Assembly (NCBI GenBank): GCA_042219525.1
Contig: JBDGPU010000138.1
Span: 1 to 23,716 of the forward strand
Length of the DNA stretch: 23,716 nt
Origin: JBDGPU01 sp042219525
GTDB taxonomy: Archaea > Halobacteriota > Halobacteria > Halobacteriales > Haloferacaceae
Direction: 5' to 3'
In this document: in pieces, positions 15,060 to 22,019 of the stretch
Position numbering within the stretch: the stretch's first letter is position 1
Layout of the letters: every line of letters begins with the position of its first letter
The notes under the pieces: generated by a model
Database searches by the model: none
Seen by the model: only the letters and a program-made list of their open reading frames with translations
Told to the model about the DNA's origin: nothing
Program-made: the position numbers and the translations under genes

Positions 15060-15133
15060 CGGTTAGTCCGGCCGTACGTGGCGGACGCGTATAAACTTCT
15101 CCCGCTCGATACGTGTGGGGTGGCGGCGCCGGC

Positions 15134-15352
15134 TCAGCGACCGTACGTGAACGACTGGACGATCTCGTTCAGGCGCGCACTGACCTTCGAGAACCAGACT
15201 TCGGGCGACACGCGGGCGAACTCCGACTCGTCGACCTCGATCCGCTCGCCGGCGAACGGGTCGCGTTCGTCGTTCTCCTCGTCGACCGCCGCGTCGACCA
15301 CGGTCGACATCGAACATCGACCGCAGGCTTCCGTCTTCTTGTCACCAGGCAT
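15134..15352 (-). CDS. Small acidic protein with N-terminal CxxC, unknown
   Basis: 72 residues. MPGDKKTEACGRCSMSTVVD gives a CGRC pair at residues 10 and 13, then an acidic linker (EENDERDPFAGERIEVDESE) and a C-terminal predicted amphipathic helix, VWFSKVSARLNEIVQSF. There is no second Cys pair, so it is not a complete zinc ribbon; it could bind metal as a dimer. A TATA-like GGATTTAAGAG (minus strand, 15386-15396) lies about 35-44 bases upstream of the ATG. The gene sits 74 bases before the DUF5828-like gene on the same strand and is divergent from the cupin. No function is assigned. Confidence 0.75.
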   Translation of the reverse strand: MPGDKKTEACGRCSMSTVVDAAVDEENDERDPFAGERIEVDESEFARVSPEVWFSKVSARLNEIVQSFTYGR

Positions 15353-15524
15353 GGGAGTATCTTACAAGCAAGTGGGGACCGTCGCCTCTTAAATCCTGCT
15401 GGGGCGGCGCGTGCGTTGCGCACGACAGCGGTTTCGGGCGAAGCGGTCCGACCACCAGCGTCGCCTTCGAGGCCGTGCGTACCGCTCCCGACGGGCTTTT
15501 ACCCACCGTATGGTATCTACGCAC

Positions 15525-15905
15525 ATGGGATACCGTATCGTTGACGTCGCCGACGTCGAACCGGAGCCTGACCGTTCGAGCCAGTGTCGGAAGCTGTCGG
15601 GACCCGGCGAACTCGACAAGATGGCGATTAACCACTTCACGCCGGCGCCGGGCGAGGAGATCCCGCTCGCGTACCACTATCACGACGATCAGGAGGAGGC
15701 GTTCTACGTGCTGGACGGCACCCTCTCGGTCGAGACGCCGGAGGGGATCTTCGAGGTCGAGGAGGACGAGCTGTTCGTCGTCGACCCCGGGAGTCCACAG
15801 CGCGCGTTCGTCCCGGACGACGCCGACGGCCCCGCAACCGCCCTGGCCATCGGGGCCCCGCCGGCCGACGGCGACGTACACGCATACGAGCCCGACGATG
15901 AGTGA
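15525..15905 (+). CDS. Cupin-domain protein
   Basis: 126 residues forming one cupin beta-barrel. Cupin motif 1 is visible as YHYHDDQEEAFYVLDGTLSVE, with metal-ligand candidates His/His/Glu. Motif 2 appears as VVDPGSPQRAFVPDD, in which the usual His of the second motif is replaced by Gln-Arg, so the metal site may be incomplete. It starts at MGYRIVDVADVE; GCTTTTACCC at 15494-15503 is a TATA box 22-31 bases before this ATG, supporting it over the ATG at 15510. The stop overlaps the next gene by eight bases (ATGAGTGA), so the two are probably translationally coupled. The substrate is unknown; small cupins of this kind are often annotated only by fold. Confidence 0.9.
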   Translation: MGYRIVDVADVEPEPDRSSQCRKLSGPGELDKMAINHFTPAPGEEIPLAYHYHDDQEEAFYVLDGTLSVETPEGIFEVEEDELFVVDPGSPQRAFVPDDADGPATALAIGAPPADGDVHAYEPDDE

Positions 15906-16656
15906 TAGCGCCGACGGCGACGCTCCAGAGCAGTCTCGCGCCGAAGCCCCCGACCGGACCGCCGACGTCGTGAGCGACGGCGGCCAGACCGGCGAGGACA
16001 CCGCCGCGCCGACCGCATACGGCGACGAGGACTGGGAGGACCCGGAATCGGGCGCAGTCCCGAAATCCGAGCTCCCCGACGAGATCGTCGAGAACGTCCC
16101 GGACTGGGACGAGGACCCCTACCTCGACCGCGTCAGCGACCGACTGATGTACAACTACGACCTGGAGAAGGATCACCGGGACGCGGGCGAGCAGTGGGAC
16201 ATGTACGGCCAGATGCGGGTGCTCAACCAGAAGCAGTTCTTCCATCCCGCGCTCTCCTACGGCGACCACGAGTCCGAGGAGTACCTGTTCGTCCGCCGGG
16301 TCACGAGCCCGACCGTGGGCGAACTGGAGCGGCTCGTCGACCTGGGCCACGACCTCGCCGACGAGCGCGTGCGCGCGAACGAGGAGCACTACCGCACCGA
16401 CTTCACCTTCGTCCTCGTCGCCGAGGACGTCCCGGACCAGGCCCGGACGTTCGTCGACGGCTTCCACGAGCGGGAGCTGCTCAAGTACGGCTACTACGGC
16501 CACTACGAAGTGAACCTCATCGTGGTCGACCCCGCAGCCCAGGACGCCGTCGCCAGCGAATCAGCCGACGTGGCCGAGGCCTTCCGGCTCTGGGAGGACG
16601 TCAGCGAGGCCGAAGAAAGCTTCCTCTCGCGGTTCGCCAAACGCTTTTGGAAGTAA
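15898..16656 (+). CDS. Haloarchaeal conserved protein coupled to cupin, unknown
   Basis: 252 residues, soluble and acidic. The first 60 residues are low-complexity and disordered-looking (Ser/Asp/Glu/Ala). The folded part has an aromatic-rich stretch, DWDEDPYLDRVSDRLMYNYD, then QMRVLNQKQFFHPALSYGDH, a helical LERLVDLGHDLADERV and the beta-rich FTFVLVAEDVPDQARTFVDG, ending in YGYYGHYEVNLIVVDP and a basic/aromatic tail (FLSRFAKRFWK). I recognise no catalytic motif. Its ATG overlaps the cupin stop, so the pair is probably an operon with linked roles. The composition is unlike a membrane protein. The frame is in the native GC-rich style throughout, so there is no sign of recent transfer. Confidence 0.85.
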   Translation: MSDSADGDAPEQSRAEAPDRTADVVSDGGQTGEDTAAPTAYGDEDWEDPESGAVPKSELPDEIVENVPDWDEDPYLDRVSDRLMYNYDLEKDHRDAGEQWDMYGQMRVLNQKQFFHPALSYGDHESEEYLFVRRVTSPTVGELERLVDLGHDLADERVRANEEHYRTDFTFVLVAEDVPDQARTFVDGFHERELLKYGYYGHYEVNLIVVDPAAQDAVASESADVAEAFRLWEDVSEAEESFLSRFAKRFWK

Positions 16657-16672
16657 CTCCCAAAGGGGCTCC

Positions 16673-17296
16673 ATGACCTCTTTTTCGCTCACCCGCCGAG
16701 GGCTAATCGCGACCGCAATGGCCGGGCTGTCCGGCTGCGGGTTCCTGCCCGAGGAGCAGAAGCCGGTCAAGGCGAGCGCGAGCCAGCCCGCGTACCTGCC
16801 CGAGTCGGCCGCGAGCGAGGCCGGCTACGCGGTCGCGGTCGAATCGAAGACGACGGTCGAGACCACCGTCCAGATCGACCTCTCGGGCGACGTCGAGATG
16901 ACGAACTCCCGGAAGGTGATCGCTGACGTCTTCCGCCGAGCGTACGCCGCGGACGACGGCCGGCGGTTCGGCCTCGTCACCGCGCCGGCCGCGAAGCTAT
17001 TCAAGCAGCCCGAAATTATCCGGGACCCCGTCACCGCGCTCGACCCCGCGCGAGTCGTCGAGCTCGCAACCGACGCCAGCGTCGACGGCGTCTCCGAGTG
17101 GTCGAAGGACGGCATGGAGACGATGCTCGGCTCGGAGGTCACGCTGCGAACGGCGACGGCGACGGGCGAGTCCGGTGAGGTGACCCTGGACAAGCTCCGA
17201 GTGCGCGCGGGCGGCGACTCGGTCACCGCGATAGTCCTGACGCCGGAGGGCGCGGATCGTACTGCACCATTCGGGGCCGTCGAACGCGACGGATAA
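16673..17296 (+). CDS. Tat lipoprotein, DUF6517-like
   Basis: 207 residues. A twin-arginine motif (SLTRRGLIAT, residues 5-14), a short hydrophobic stretch and the lipobox GLSGC (Cys22) predict Tat export and lipid anchoring outside the membrane. The mature region is beta-rich with a pattern (YAVAVESKTTVETTVQIDLS, then EVEMTNSRKVI-like and FGLVTAPAAKLFKQPE) resembling the haloarchaeal lipoprotein family DUF6517, as far as I can judge from memory. The ATG lies 16 bases after the preceding stop. GCTTTTGG at 16643-16650 could be its own TATA box, so it may be part of the cupin operon or separate. Function unknown. It is the last gene before the repeat mosaic. Confidence 0.85.
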   Translation: MTSFSLTRRGLIATAMAGLSGCGFLPEEQKPVKASASQPAYLPESAASEAGYAVAVESKTTVETTVQIDLSGDVEMTNSRKVIADVFRRAYAADDGRRFGLVTAPAAKLFKQPEIIRDPVTALDPARVVELATDASVDGVSEWSKDGMETMLGSEVTLRTATATGESGEVTLDKLRVRAGGDSVTAIVLTPEGADRTAPFGAVERDG

Positions 17297-17314
17297 CGCC
17301 TATCAGTTGACAGG

Positions 17315-17600
17315 ACGATTTTGTTGGGACCTTTTGGCGCTGAGGCGGTCGCTTTTTGCGTGGTTTGGTTGGTTATTGTCGCTGGCGACTCCACTCGGTA
17401 CACCCAGACAGCCCCATCCCCAGAGCGCTTATGCTTATAAGTGAATCCGGTTATCGTCGATTGCGACACCACTCAGCATGCCCAGAAAGCCCCAGCCGCT
17501 GAGACGGTCGCGCTATTCGGTTGATTGGCCACCGTCGCTATGAACACCACTCAGCATACCCAGAAAGCCCCAGCCGCTGAGCGGTCGCGCTGCTCGCTGC
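17315..17600 (-). repeat. Middle tandem repeat cluster (78-base units)
   Basis: On the plus strand ACTCGGTA (17393), ACTCAGCA (17471) and ACTCAGCA (17549) mark three units at exactly 78-base spacing, and a partial fourth unit (CGCTGAGGCGGTCGC) lies near 17338-17352. Read on the minus strand they give the same RLSGWGFLGMLSG core as the outer clusters, but here reading is broken: one base is missing in the unit at about 17580 (CTGAGCGG instead of CTGAGGCGG) and stop codons follow. The unit at 17380-17430 is heavily diverged yet still reads LGVPSGVASDNN. This is a decayed cluster. A palindromic CTTATAAG lies at 17434-17441. Confidence 0.85.
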
Positions 17601-17683
17601 GCTCCTCACGGCTCACTCGCTTCGCTCGTTCGCCGTTGCGGTGCTAGCGTCGCAGGGCGTCCCGCTCAGCGGCTGCCCCTTTC
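17563..17683. repeat. Long imperfect inverted repeat element, middle copy
   Basis: Arms GAAAGCCCCAGCCGCTGAG (from 17563) and CTCAGCGGCTGCCCCTTTC (ending 17683) are inverted copies with a few mismatches. They bound about 121 bases containing low-complexity GCTCGCTGCGCTCC-type repeats. The same element recurs at 23573-23698. Beyond the right arm both copies continue AGTCCCACCC, then GGAGTGG, which can pair CCAC with GTGG. The left arm is also the core of the adjacent tandem unit. This resembles a miniature structured repeat. I found no transposase for it. Confidence 0.75.
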
Positions 17684-17985
17684 AGTCCCACCCCGGAGTG
17701 GTGGCCGGGGCGTCGCTCGCGGCGGTTGGTTGGCTTACATCGTTCGACGGCTGTCCGGCGTGCGGTGCTGGGCAGCCGGCGCGCGAGCAACGCGTGCGAG
17801 GGAGGGCGGGGCGCGCCGAGCGTTGCGGTGTAGTGCCGGCGCGCGCCGGCCGAGGCTGGGGAGGACTGAGGAGTGCGGTTGCGGTGCCGTTGCTGTCGCG
17901 GTGCCGATGCTGTCGCGGTGGCGGTCCTGGCGGACTGAAAGGGCGACGGCCGGTCGCGCCAACGGGGAGTCGCTGAGACAGGCAC
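17684..17985. repeat. GC-rich non-coding mosaic with palindrome and 17-base tandem repeats
   Basis: This stretch has long open frames on several strands, but their content (Arg/Ala/Gly/Cys runs) is not haloarchaeal protein. GCCGGCGC/GCGCCGGC at 17835-17850 is a perfect 16-base palindrome. GCGGTGCCGTTGCTGTC and GCGGTGCCGATGCTGTC are tandem 17-base units at 17881-17914, with a third degenerate unit following. I regard it as dispersed repeat DNA rather than genes. Confidence 0.6.
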
Positions 17986-18076
17986 TATCTGAACCGGGCG
18001 GTGCGGAGAGGTTCAGATATCCTGCTTCGCGAGAAATCGAAGATTTCTCGGAGCCCGAAAATCTCCGATTTTCGGG
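17986..18076. repeat. Three consecutive perfect hairpins
   Basis: TATCTGAACC/GGTTCAGATA (17986-17995 with 18010-18019, 14-base loop), CGAGAAATC/GATTTCTCG (18030-18038 with 18042-18050, loop GAA) and CCCGAAAATC/GATTTTCGGG (18054-18063 with 18067-18076, loop TCC). All stems are perfect, 9-10 base pairs, and the last two are nearly contiguous. They lie about 200 bases beyond the cstA stop, past its T-run terminator. Confidence 0.85.
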
Positions 18077-18127
18077 ACAGCGACCGCGAGCGGCCGAGGG
18101 CTTTCGAGGAGGTTGCGTTGCTGTCAA

Positions 18128-18165
18128 GTGCAGCAGCGTCTGCACCCTTATATACAGTTTATAAG
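18128..18165. promoter_or_regulatory. Hairpin followed by palindromic TATA element
   Basis: GTGCAG/CTGCAC (18128-18133 with 18140-18145) is immediately followed by CTTATA/TATAAG (18147-18152 with 18160-18165). Because the TATA sequence is palindromic, it could serve transcription on both strands. No gene starts at a suitable distance on either strand, so a small RNA is possible. Confidence 0.45.
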
Positions 18166-18231
18166 CAAGATCGGCCGAGCGCTTTCGATCGATCTGCCTC
18201 GGTACGCAGTGCTATCGTCTGAAATCCAGAT

Positions 18232-18245
18232 AAAAAACGAAAACA
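18232..18245 (-). terminator. U-tract terminator of cstA
   Basis: On the minus strand, T-runs (TTTTCGTTTTTTA) begin about 28 bases after the cstA stop, matching archaeal intrinsic termination. Confidence 0.55.
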
Positions 18246-18272
18246 GCGAAAAGCTCCAGGAAAGCAGTGGAG

Positions 18273-20162
18273 TTAGTCGTCGCTCGGTTCCGCGCGGTCA
18301 ACGGCGTGGCCTTCGCGCGCTTCGGTGATGTTGTCGTAGCCCTTGCGGACCAGCGACAGCGCGAGGCCGATGAGGACCAGCGCGAGCACCATCTGGACGA
18401 CCGAGGAGATCAGCGCGGCGGTGTCGGCGGCGCCGCCCTGGATGATGTTCTGGTAGAGGTTGCTGTAGAACGCGAGCCAGGCCAGCCCGATGACGGTGAT
18501 GGTCGTCATGATGGCCATCGGGACGCCTGTCGAGATGAGCTGCTTGGAGTCGTCCCAGTTGGCCAGCCAGACCGTCGCGGTCAGCAGCGCGAGCGCGGCG
18601 AGCAGCTGGTTGGCGCCGCCGAACAGCGCCCACAGCGTCAGCCATTCACCGGAGATAACCATTAGGTACGCCGGGATCGCCTGGACGAACGGGTTCGTGT
18701 AGCGACCGCGAGCGAGACCGGCGAGAACCTCGCGTGGCGAGCCGCCCAGGTTCTCGAAGCCGGACCGCGTTTCGCCGGCCGGCACGCCGACGATCTCCTC
18801 CATCATGTAGCGACCGAGGCGCACGGCCGTGTCGGTGGAGGTGAGCAGGAAGCTCACGAGCACCAGCGCCATGAACGGCGTGCCGTAGCTCATCGGGATG
18901 TTGAAGCTCGTCAGGATGATGCCGCCACCGCTCGCGAAGTTCGGGAGCGCGCGACCGATGCCGCCGCCGGAGGTGAAGCCGGCGACCGCCAGCGTCGACA
19001 GCGCGACCGCGGCGAGGAGGCCTTCACCGAGCATGCCTCCGTAACCGATCAGGCGCGCGTCGGTCTCCTTGTCGAGCTGCTTGGCCGTCGTCCCGGAGGA
19101 GACCAGCGAGTGGAACCCACTGATCGTCCCGCAGGCGATGGTGATGAACAGGAGTGGGAACAACGGCGCCAGGCCTGCAGCCTTGACACCCCAGAAGCCG
19201 TTGTAGGCGCCGAGCGAGTCGGCGACGACCAGCGGCTGGCTCGCCGTCCCGAAGATCGTGCCGACGATGACGGCGAGCAGCACGCCGCCGACGCCGGTGT
19301 ACAGGAGGAACGAGGACAGGTAGTCACGCGGCTGGAGCAGCACCCACACCGGGAGCGCGCTCGCGACACCGGCGTAGATCATGACGATGGGCACCCAGGC
19401 CGCGCGGTTCGGGTTCATCGCGAACGCCGAGGAACCGGGGAGCCACTGGCCGGAGCCGAGGCCGAGGATCTCCGCGAGGACGATCGTGCCCTGCGGGTAG
19501 CTCGCGTCACCGACCGCCGGGAACAGGGCGAACGGGAACTCGACGCCGAGCCAGATACCGGCGAAGATACCGGCAACGAACAGCACGGTGCCGGGGATGA
19601 ACGGTCCGTTTAGCTGGTACAGGTAAATACCGAAGCCGAGCGCCAGCGCGATGTACAGGAAGCTGGCGGTCGTCACCTGCGGGAACGCGTCGAAGACGAT
19701 GGCCACCACGAGGGCGAACACCGCCACCACCAGCACGATGGTGAGGAACGCGAACCACAGCAGCATGTCCTTCCCCTCCTCACCGACGTACTGGCCGATG
19801 ATGTACCCGATCGACTTCCCCTCGTGCCGGAGCGAGCCCGACAGCGAGACGAAGTCGTGGACGGATCCCATCAGGGGGTTGCCGACCGCGATCCACAGCA
19901 GTGCGGGGACCCAGCCCCAAACCGCGCCGGCCGTGATCGGACCAACGATCGGCGCGCCGCCCGCAATGCTCGAGAAGTGATGCCCCAGTAGCACCGGCTT
20001 CTTCGCCGGTACATACTCCTGACCGTCTTCGTATTTATGCGCTGGCGTGTCCGCCCCCTCGTCGAGTTCGACGAATCGGGAGAGATACCGCGAGTACCCC
20101 ATGTACCCCGCGGTGAACGTTGCCAGCACGGCAAATACGATCCAGATTATCTGTGTTGCCAT
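18273..20162 (-). CDS. cstA: CstA-family carbon starvation protein / pyruvate-peptide transporter
   Basis: 629 residues with many hydrophobic helices spread over the whole length, an inner-membrane transporter. CstA family features are the N-terminal YSRYLSRFVELDE, the conserved PVLLGHHFSSIAGGAPIVGP, then GNPLMGSVHDFVSLSGSLRH, a central FHSLVSSGTTAKQLDKETDA and YGGMLGEGLLA. In bacteria the family takes up peptides or pyruvate under carbon limitation; the substrate here is inferred as pyruvate or peptides. The frame is GC-rich and intact. The ATG at 20162 begins with a first transmembrane helix (QIIWIVFAVLATFTAGYMGY). It is a single gene with its own promoter and T-run terminator; no two-component partner is adjacent, although an orphan kinase lies elsewhere in the window. 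Confidence 0.95.
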   Translation of the reverse strand: MATQIIWIVFAVLATFTAGYMGYSRYLSRFVELDEGADTPAHKYEDGQEYVPAKKPVLLGHHFSSIAGGAPIVGPITAGAVWGWVPALLWIAVGNPLMGSVHDFVSLSGSLRHEGKSIGYIIGQYVGEEGKDMLLWFAFLTIVLVVAVFALVVAIVFDAFPQVTTASFLYIALALGFGIYLYQLNGPFIPGTVLFVAGIFAGIWLGVEFPFALFPAVGDASYPQGTIVLAEILGLGSGQWLPGSSAFAMNPNRAAWVPIVMIYAGVASALPVWVLLQPRDYLSSFLLYTGVGGVLLAVIVGTIFGTASQPLVVADSLGAYNGFWGVKAAGLAPLFPLLFITIACGTISGFHSLVSSGTTAKQLDKETDARLIGYGGMLGEGLLAAVALSTLAVAGFTSGGGIGRALPNFASGGGIILTSFNIPMSYGTPFMALVLVSFLLTSTDTAVRLGRYMMEEIVGVPAGETRSGFENLGGSPREVLAGLARGRYTNPFVQAIPAYLMVISGEWLTLWALFGGANQLLAALALLTATVWLANWDDSKQLISTGVPMAIMTTITVIGLAWLAFYSNLYQNIIQGGAADTAALISSVVQMVLALVLIGLALSLVRKGYDNITEAREGHAVDRAEPSDD

Positions 20163-20201
20163 TGGTACCCTACCTCAAGCTACCAATGAGGACAAGGGTA
20201 A

Positions 20202-20287
20202 CTTAAACATTGTTCATGGTCGATTCCGCGCATGACCGCTCTCTTCCCCGAAAATAGCCGCTTCAGCCAGCCACTTTCTTTATAAAC
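20202..20287 (-). promoter_or_regulatory. cstA promoter region, two TATA candidates
   Basis: Minus-strand TTTAAGT at 20202-20208 gives a leader of about 15 bases. GTTTATAAA at 20279-20287 would give a leader of about 90 bases. The second is stronger by sequence. Near it a direct repeat, CGAGACGTA (about 20334 and 20353), runs into the 3' end of the ATPase gene. Confidence 0.45.
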
Positions 20288-20349
20288 TTTGTGTGGCGAA
20301 AGAACGAGTCTGCAAGTCGTAGGTGGTCGTTGCGAGACGTAGGGGGACG

Positions 20350-21327
20350 CTACGAGACGTACTTTGGCGCCTCGACGCTCGTGTCGACGGCGAGCTCGTC
20401 CGCAACGTCGCCGAGCAGGTCGCCCTTCACCTCGCTCGTTCGGGACTCGATTTCGGCAGCAAGCGGCGGCTCGAACTCCGTTCGCACCTGTTCGAGACGC
20501 TCGCGCTCGGTCGCGACGCGGTCCCGAAGGTACCGAGCGCCGCGGCCGTTCTCGTCGTCGTCCGGCGAGGGCGTCAGCTTGTTCGCGACGAGCCCCCGAA
20601 CGGCGAGGTCGCGCTCGTGCATCTGCTCGATCGCGCGGGCCGTCTCGTTGACCGAGAGCTGGTCCGGGTTCAACACCAGGAAGAACGCGGCGTCGTTCTG
20701 GAGCGCGCCCCCGGCGAACTCGAAGAACTCCTTGCGCTCCTGGAGTCGGTTCAAGACCGGGTCACCCTCCATCAGGCGCCGGGGCTCGTTGTTGCCGATG
20801 GCGGCCTTCTCGTAGAGGTCGATGCTCTGCCGGCGCTTGGCCATCAGGCGCTCGATCCAGCCCTCGAGGAACTCCGGGAGCCCGAGCAGGCGGAGCGTCG
20901 CGCCGGTCGGCGCGGTATCGAAGACGATGCGGTCGTATGGCTCCGCGTTGCGCATCACCTCGACGAAGCGGTCGAACAGCGCGGACTCGTAGGCGCCGGG
21001 GGTCTGGTGGGCCATCTCCAGCTGCTTGTTGATCTCGTTGACCATCGCGGCCGACACCTGATCGGAGAGCCGGTTGCGGATGTCGTCGAGGTGGTTCTGT
21101 ACCTCGTCGTCGGGGTCGACCTCGAGCGCGTCGAGGTTGTCGACGCCCTCGACGGGCTCCGGCTCGTCGCCGAAGTCCTGGTCGAACACGTCCGAGACGG
21201 AGTGGGCCGGGTCGGTGGAGACGACGAGGGTCTCCTGGCCCGCCTCCGCGCACTTGCGGCCGTACGCACACGAGACGGTGGTCTTGCCGACCCCGCCCTT
21301 GCCACCGAAGAAGACGAATGGCTCCAT
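20350..21327 (-). CDS. Get3/ArsA-like ATPase, single domain
   Basis: 325 residues. It has the deviant Walker A GGKGGVGKTTVSC (residues 8-20), switch I STDPAHSVSDVF, switch II FDTAPTGATLRLLGLPE and the A-loop-like segment VANKLTPS. The family are dimeric ATPases that chaperone tail-anchored membrane proteins (Get3) or drive arsenite export (ArsA). Residues for arsenite binding are absent. The zinc CxxC that fungal Get3 uses for its dimer, expected near the VANK region, is replaced by PDDDENGRGARY, so zinc-bridged dimers are unlikely. It is one ATPase domain, not the two-domain ArsA. The ATG at 21327 shares one base with the TAA of the small upstream gene, indicating coupled translation. No arsenic gene lies nearby, so arsenite resistance is not implied. 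Confidence 0.92.
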   Translation of the reverse strand: MEPFVFFGGKGGVGKTTVSCAYGRKCAEAGQETLVVSTDPAHSVSDVFDQDFGDEPEPVEGVDNLDALEVDPDDEVQNHLDDIRNRLSDQVSAAMVNEINKQLEMAHQTPGAYESALFDRFVEVMRNAEPYDRIVFDTAPTGATLRLLGLPEFLEGWIERLMAKRRQSIDLYEKAAIGNNEPRRLMEGDPVLNRLQERKEFFEFAGGALQNDAAFFLVLNPDQLSVNETARAIEQMHERDLAVRGLVANKLTPSPDDDENGRGARYLRDRVATERERLEQVRTEFEPPLAAEIESRTSEVKGDLLGDVADELAVDTSVEAPKYVS

Positions 21328-21623
21328 TAGAAGTGGTACTGCTGGCCCTTGCGTTCGATGTAGCTGTCACGGTCCCAGAGCCGGCGCTCCCACGCCTCGA
21401 ACTCGTCCTCGAGGTACGGCAGCAGCTCCGCGGTGTAAAACGAGACCGGCGACGGGATCCCGAACGCGTCCGGGAAGCAGGCGAGCATGAACGCGTCCTC
21501 GGTATCCTCCGCCTCCTTCTCGATCTTCTCGTAGGCCGGGTGAGTGAACATCCCGTGATAGAGGCCGCGAAGCCACTCCTCGGCGATAACTCGGAACCGC
21601 TCGATCTGTTCGGCCAGGGTCAT
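21327..21623 (-). CDS. Small protein coupled to the Get3-like ATPase, unknown
   Basis: 98 residues, soluble. Helix-rich N-terminus (TLAEQIERFRVIAEEWLRGL), then an aromatic patch (YHGMFTHPAYEKIEKEAED), a hydrophobic middle with FMLACFPDAFGIPSPVSFYT, and a charged C-terminus ending in a His/Phe. It is acidic and haloarchaeal in composition, with no signal peptide and no clear membrane helix. The stop TAA overlaps the ATPase ATG by one base, so it is the first gene of a two-gene operon. I do not recognise the family. By position it is a candidate partner or client adaptor of the ATPase. A TATA-like GTTTTAG on the minus strand lies about 26-32 bases upstream, giving a near-leaderless start. Confidence 0.82.
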   Translation of the reverse strand: MTLAEQIERFRVIAEEWLRGLYHGMFTHPAYEKIEKEAEDTEDAFMLACFPDAFGIPSPVSFYTAELLPYLEDEFEAWERRLWDRDSYIERKGQQYHF

Positions 21624-21739
21624 ACTCTCCCGAAACGGAGGGATCCGCTAAAACCTGTCGTGCGTGGGGGTGGATGACGCGCGACCGCGATGTTCCGGAG
21701 AAGGGTTCCGCATCGGGCGATTTCTCGATTGCGGCCGGC

Positions 21740-21892
21740 TCAGGCAGCGTCGTCCGTGCCTTCGCCCTCGCCGAGAGCGGGCTGGTGAATCTCGTTGCCG
21801 ATCGAGTCCCGGACGAACCATAGCATTACAAGCACCATCATTGTGACAGCGATCGTCGCGACGACGCCAACGAGGGATACGATGTCGACCAT
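21740..21892 (-). CDS. 50-residue single-pass membrane protein
   Basis: A short minus-strand gene with a clean ATG at 21892 and a TGA at 21740. The N-terminal part is one long hydrophobic helix (MVDIVSLVGVVATIAVTMMV continuing LVMLWF), then a basic/acidic segment (RDSIGNEIHQPALG) and an acidic tail (EGEGTDDAA). The composition and GC-rich third positions look native. Its start is 127 bases from the divergent CobW gene and it lies 116 bases downstream of the ATPase operon start on the same strand. It is easily missed because a longer open frame extends upstream antisense to cobW. No family or function is recognised; it may be a membrane subunit or tether. Confidence 0.7.
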   Translation of the reverse strand: MVDIVSLVGVVATIAVTMMVLVMLWFVRDSIGNEIHQPALGEGEGTDDAA

Positions 21893-22019
21893 ATCCCCCC
21901 TCGGCGATTGCGCCAAATCAACGTAACGTCTTGGGACGACGTCGCGGGAACCGAAACCCGCCGAAATCGACCTCGCCGTGGAGCGTGCATTCAAGCGTGT
22001 CCACGCCGTTGGATCGGCT

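Noticed and set aside
17330..17690. CRISPR array
   Set aside because: Regular spacing suggested one, but the intervals between cores are themselves related copies rather than unique spacers, and no cas genes are present.
17990..18030. tRNA-like GGTTCAGATATCC segment
   Set aside because: The T-arm consensus is imperfect and no acceptor, D or anticodon arms could be paired; it is one side of a hairpin.
17735..18145. A 136-residue minus-strand protein beside the palindromic TATA
   Set aside because: It reads through hairpins and tandem repeats with Arg/Ser/Pro-rich content and starts at a GTG inside a hairpin.
20350..21327. Arsenite-resistance operon
   Set aside because: The ATPase lacks arsenite-binding cysteines and no arsB, arsR or arsC homologue is adjacent.
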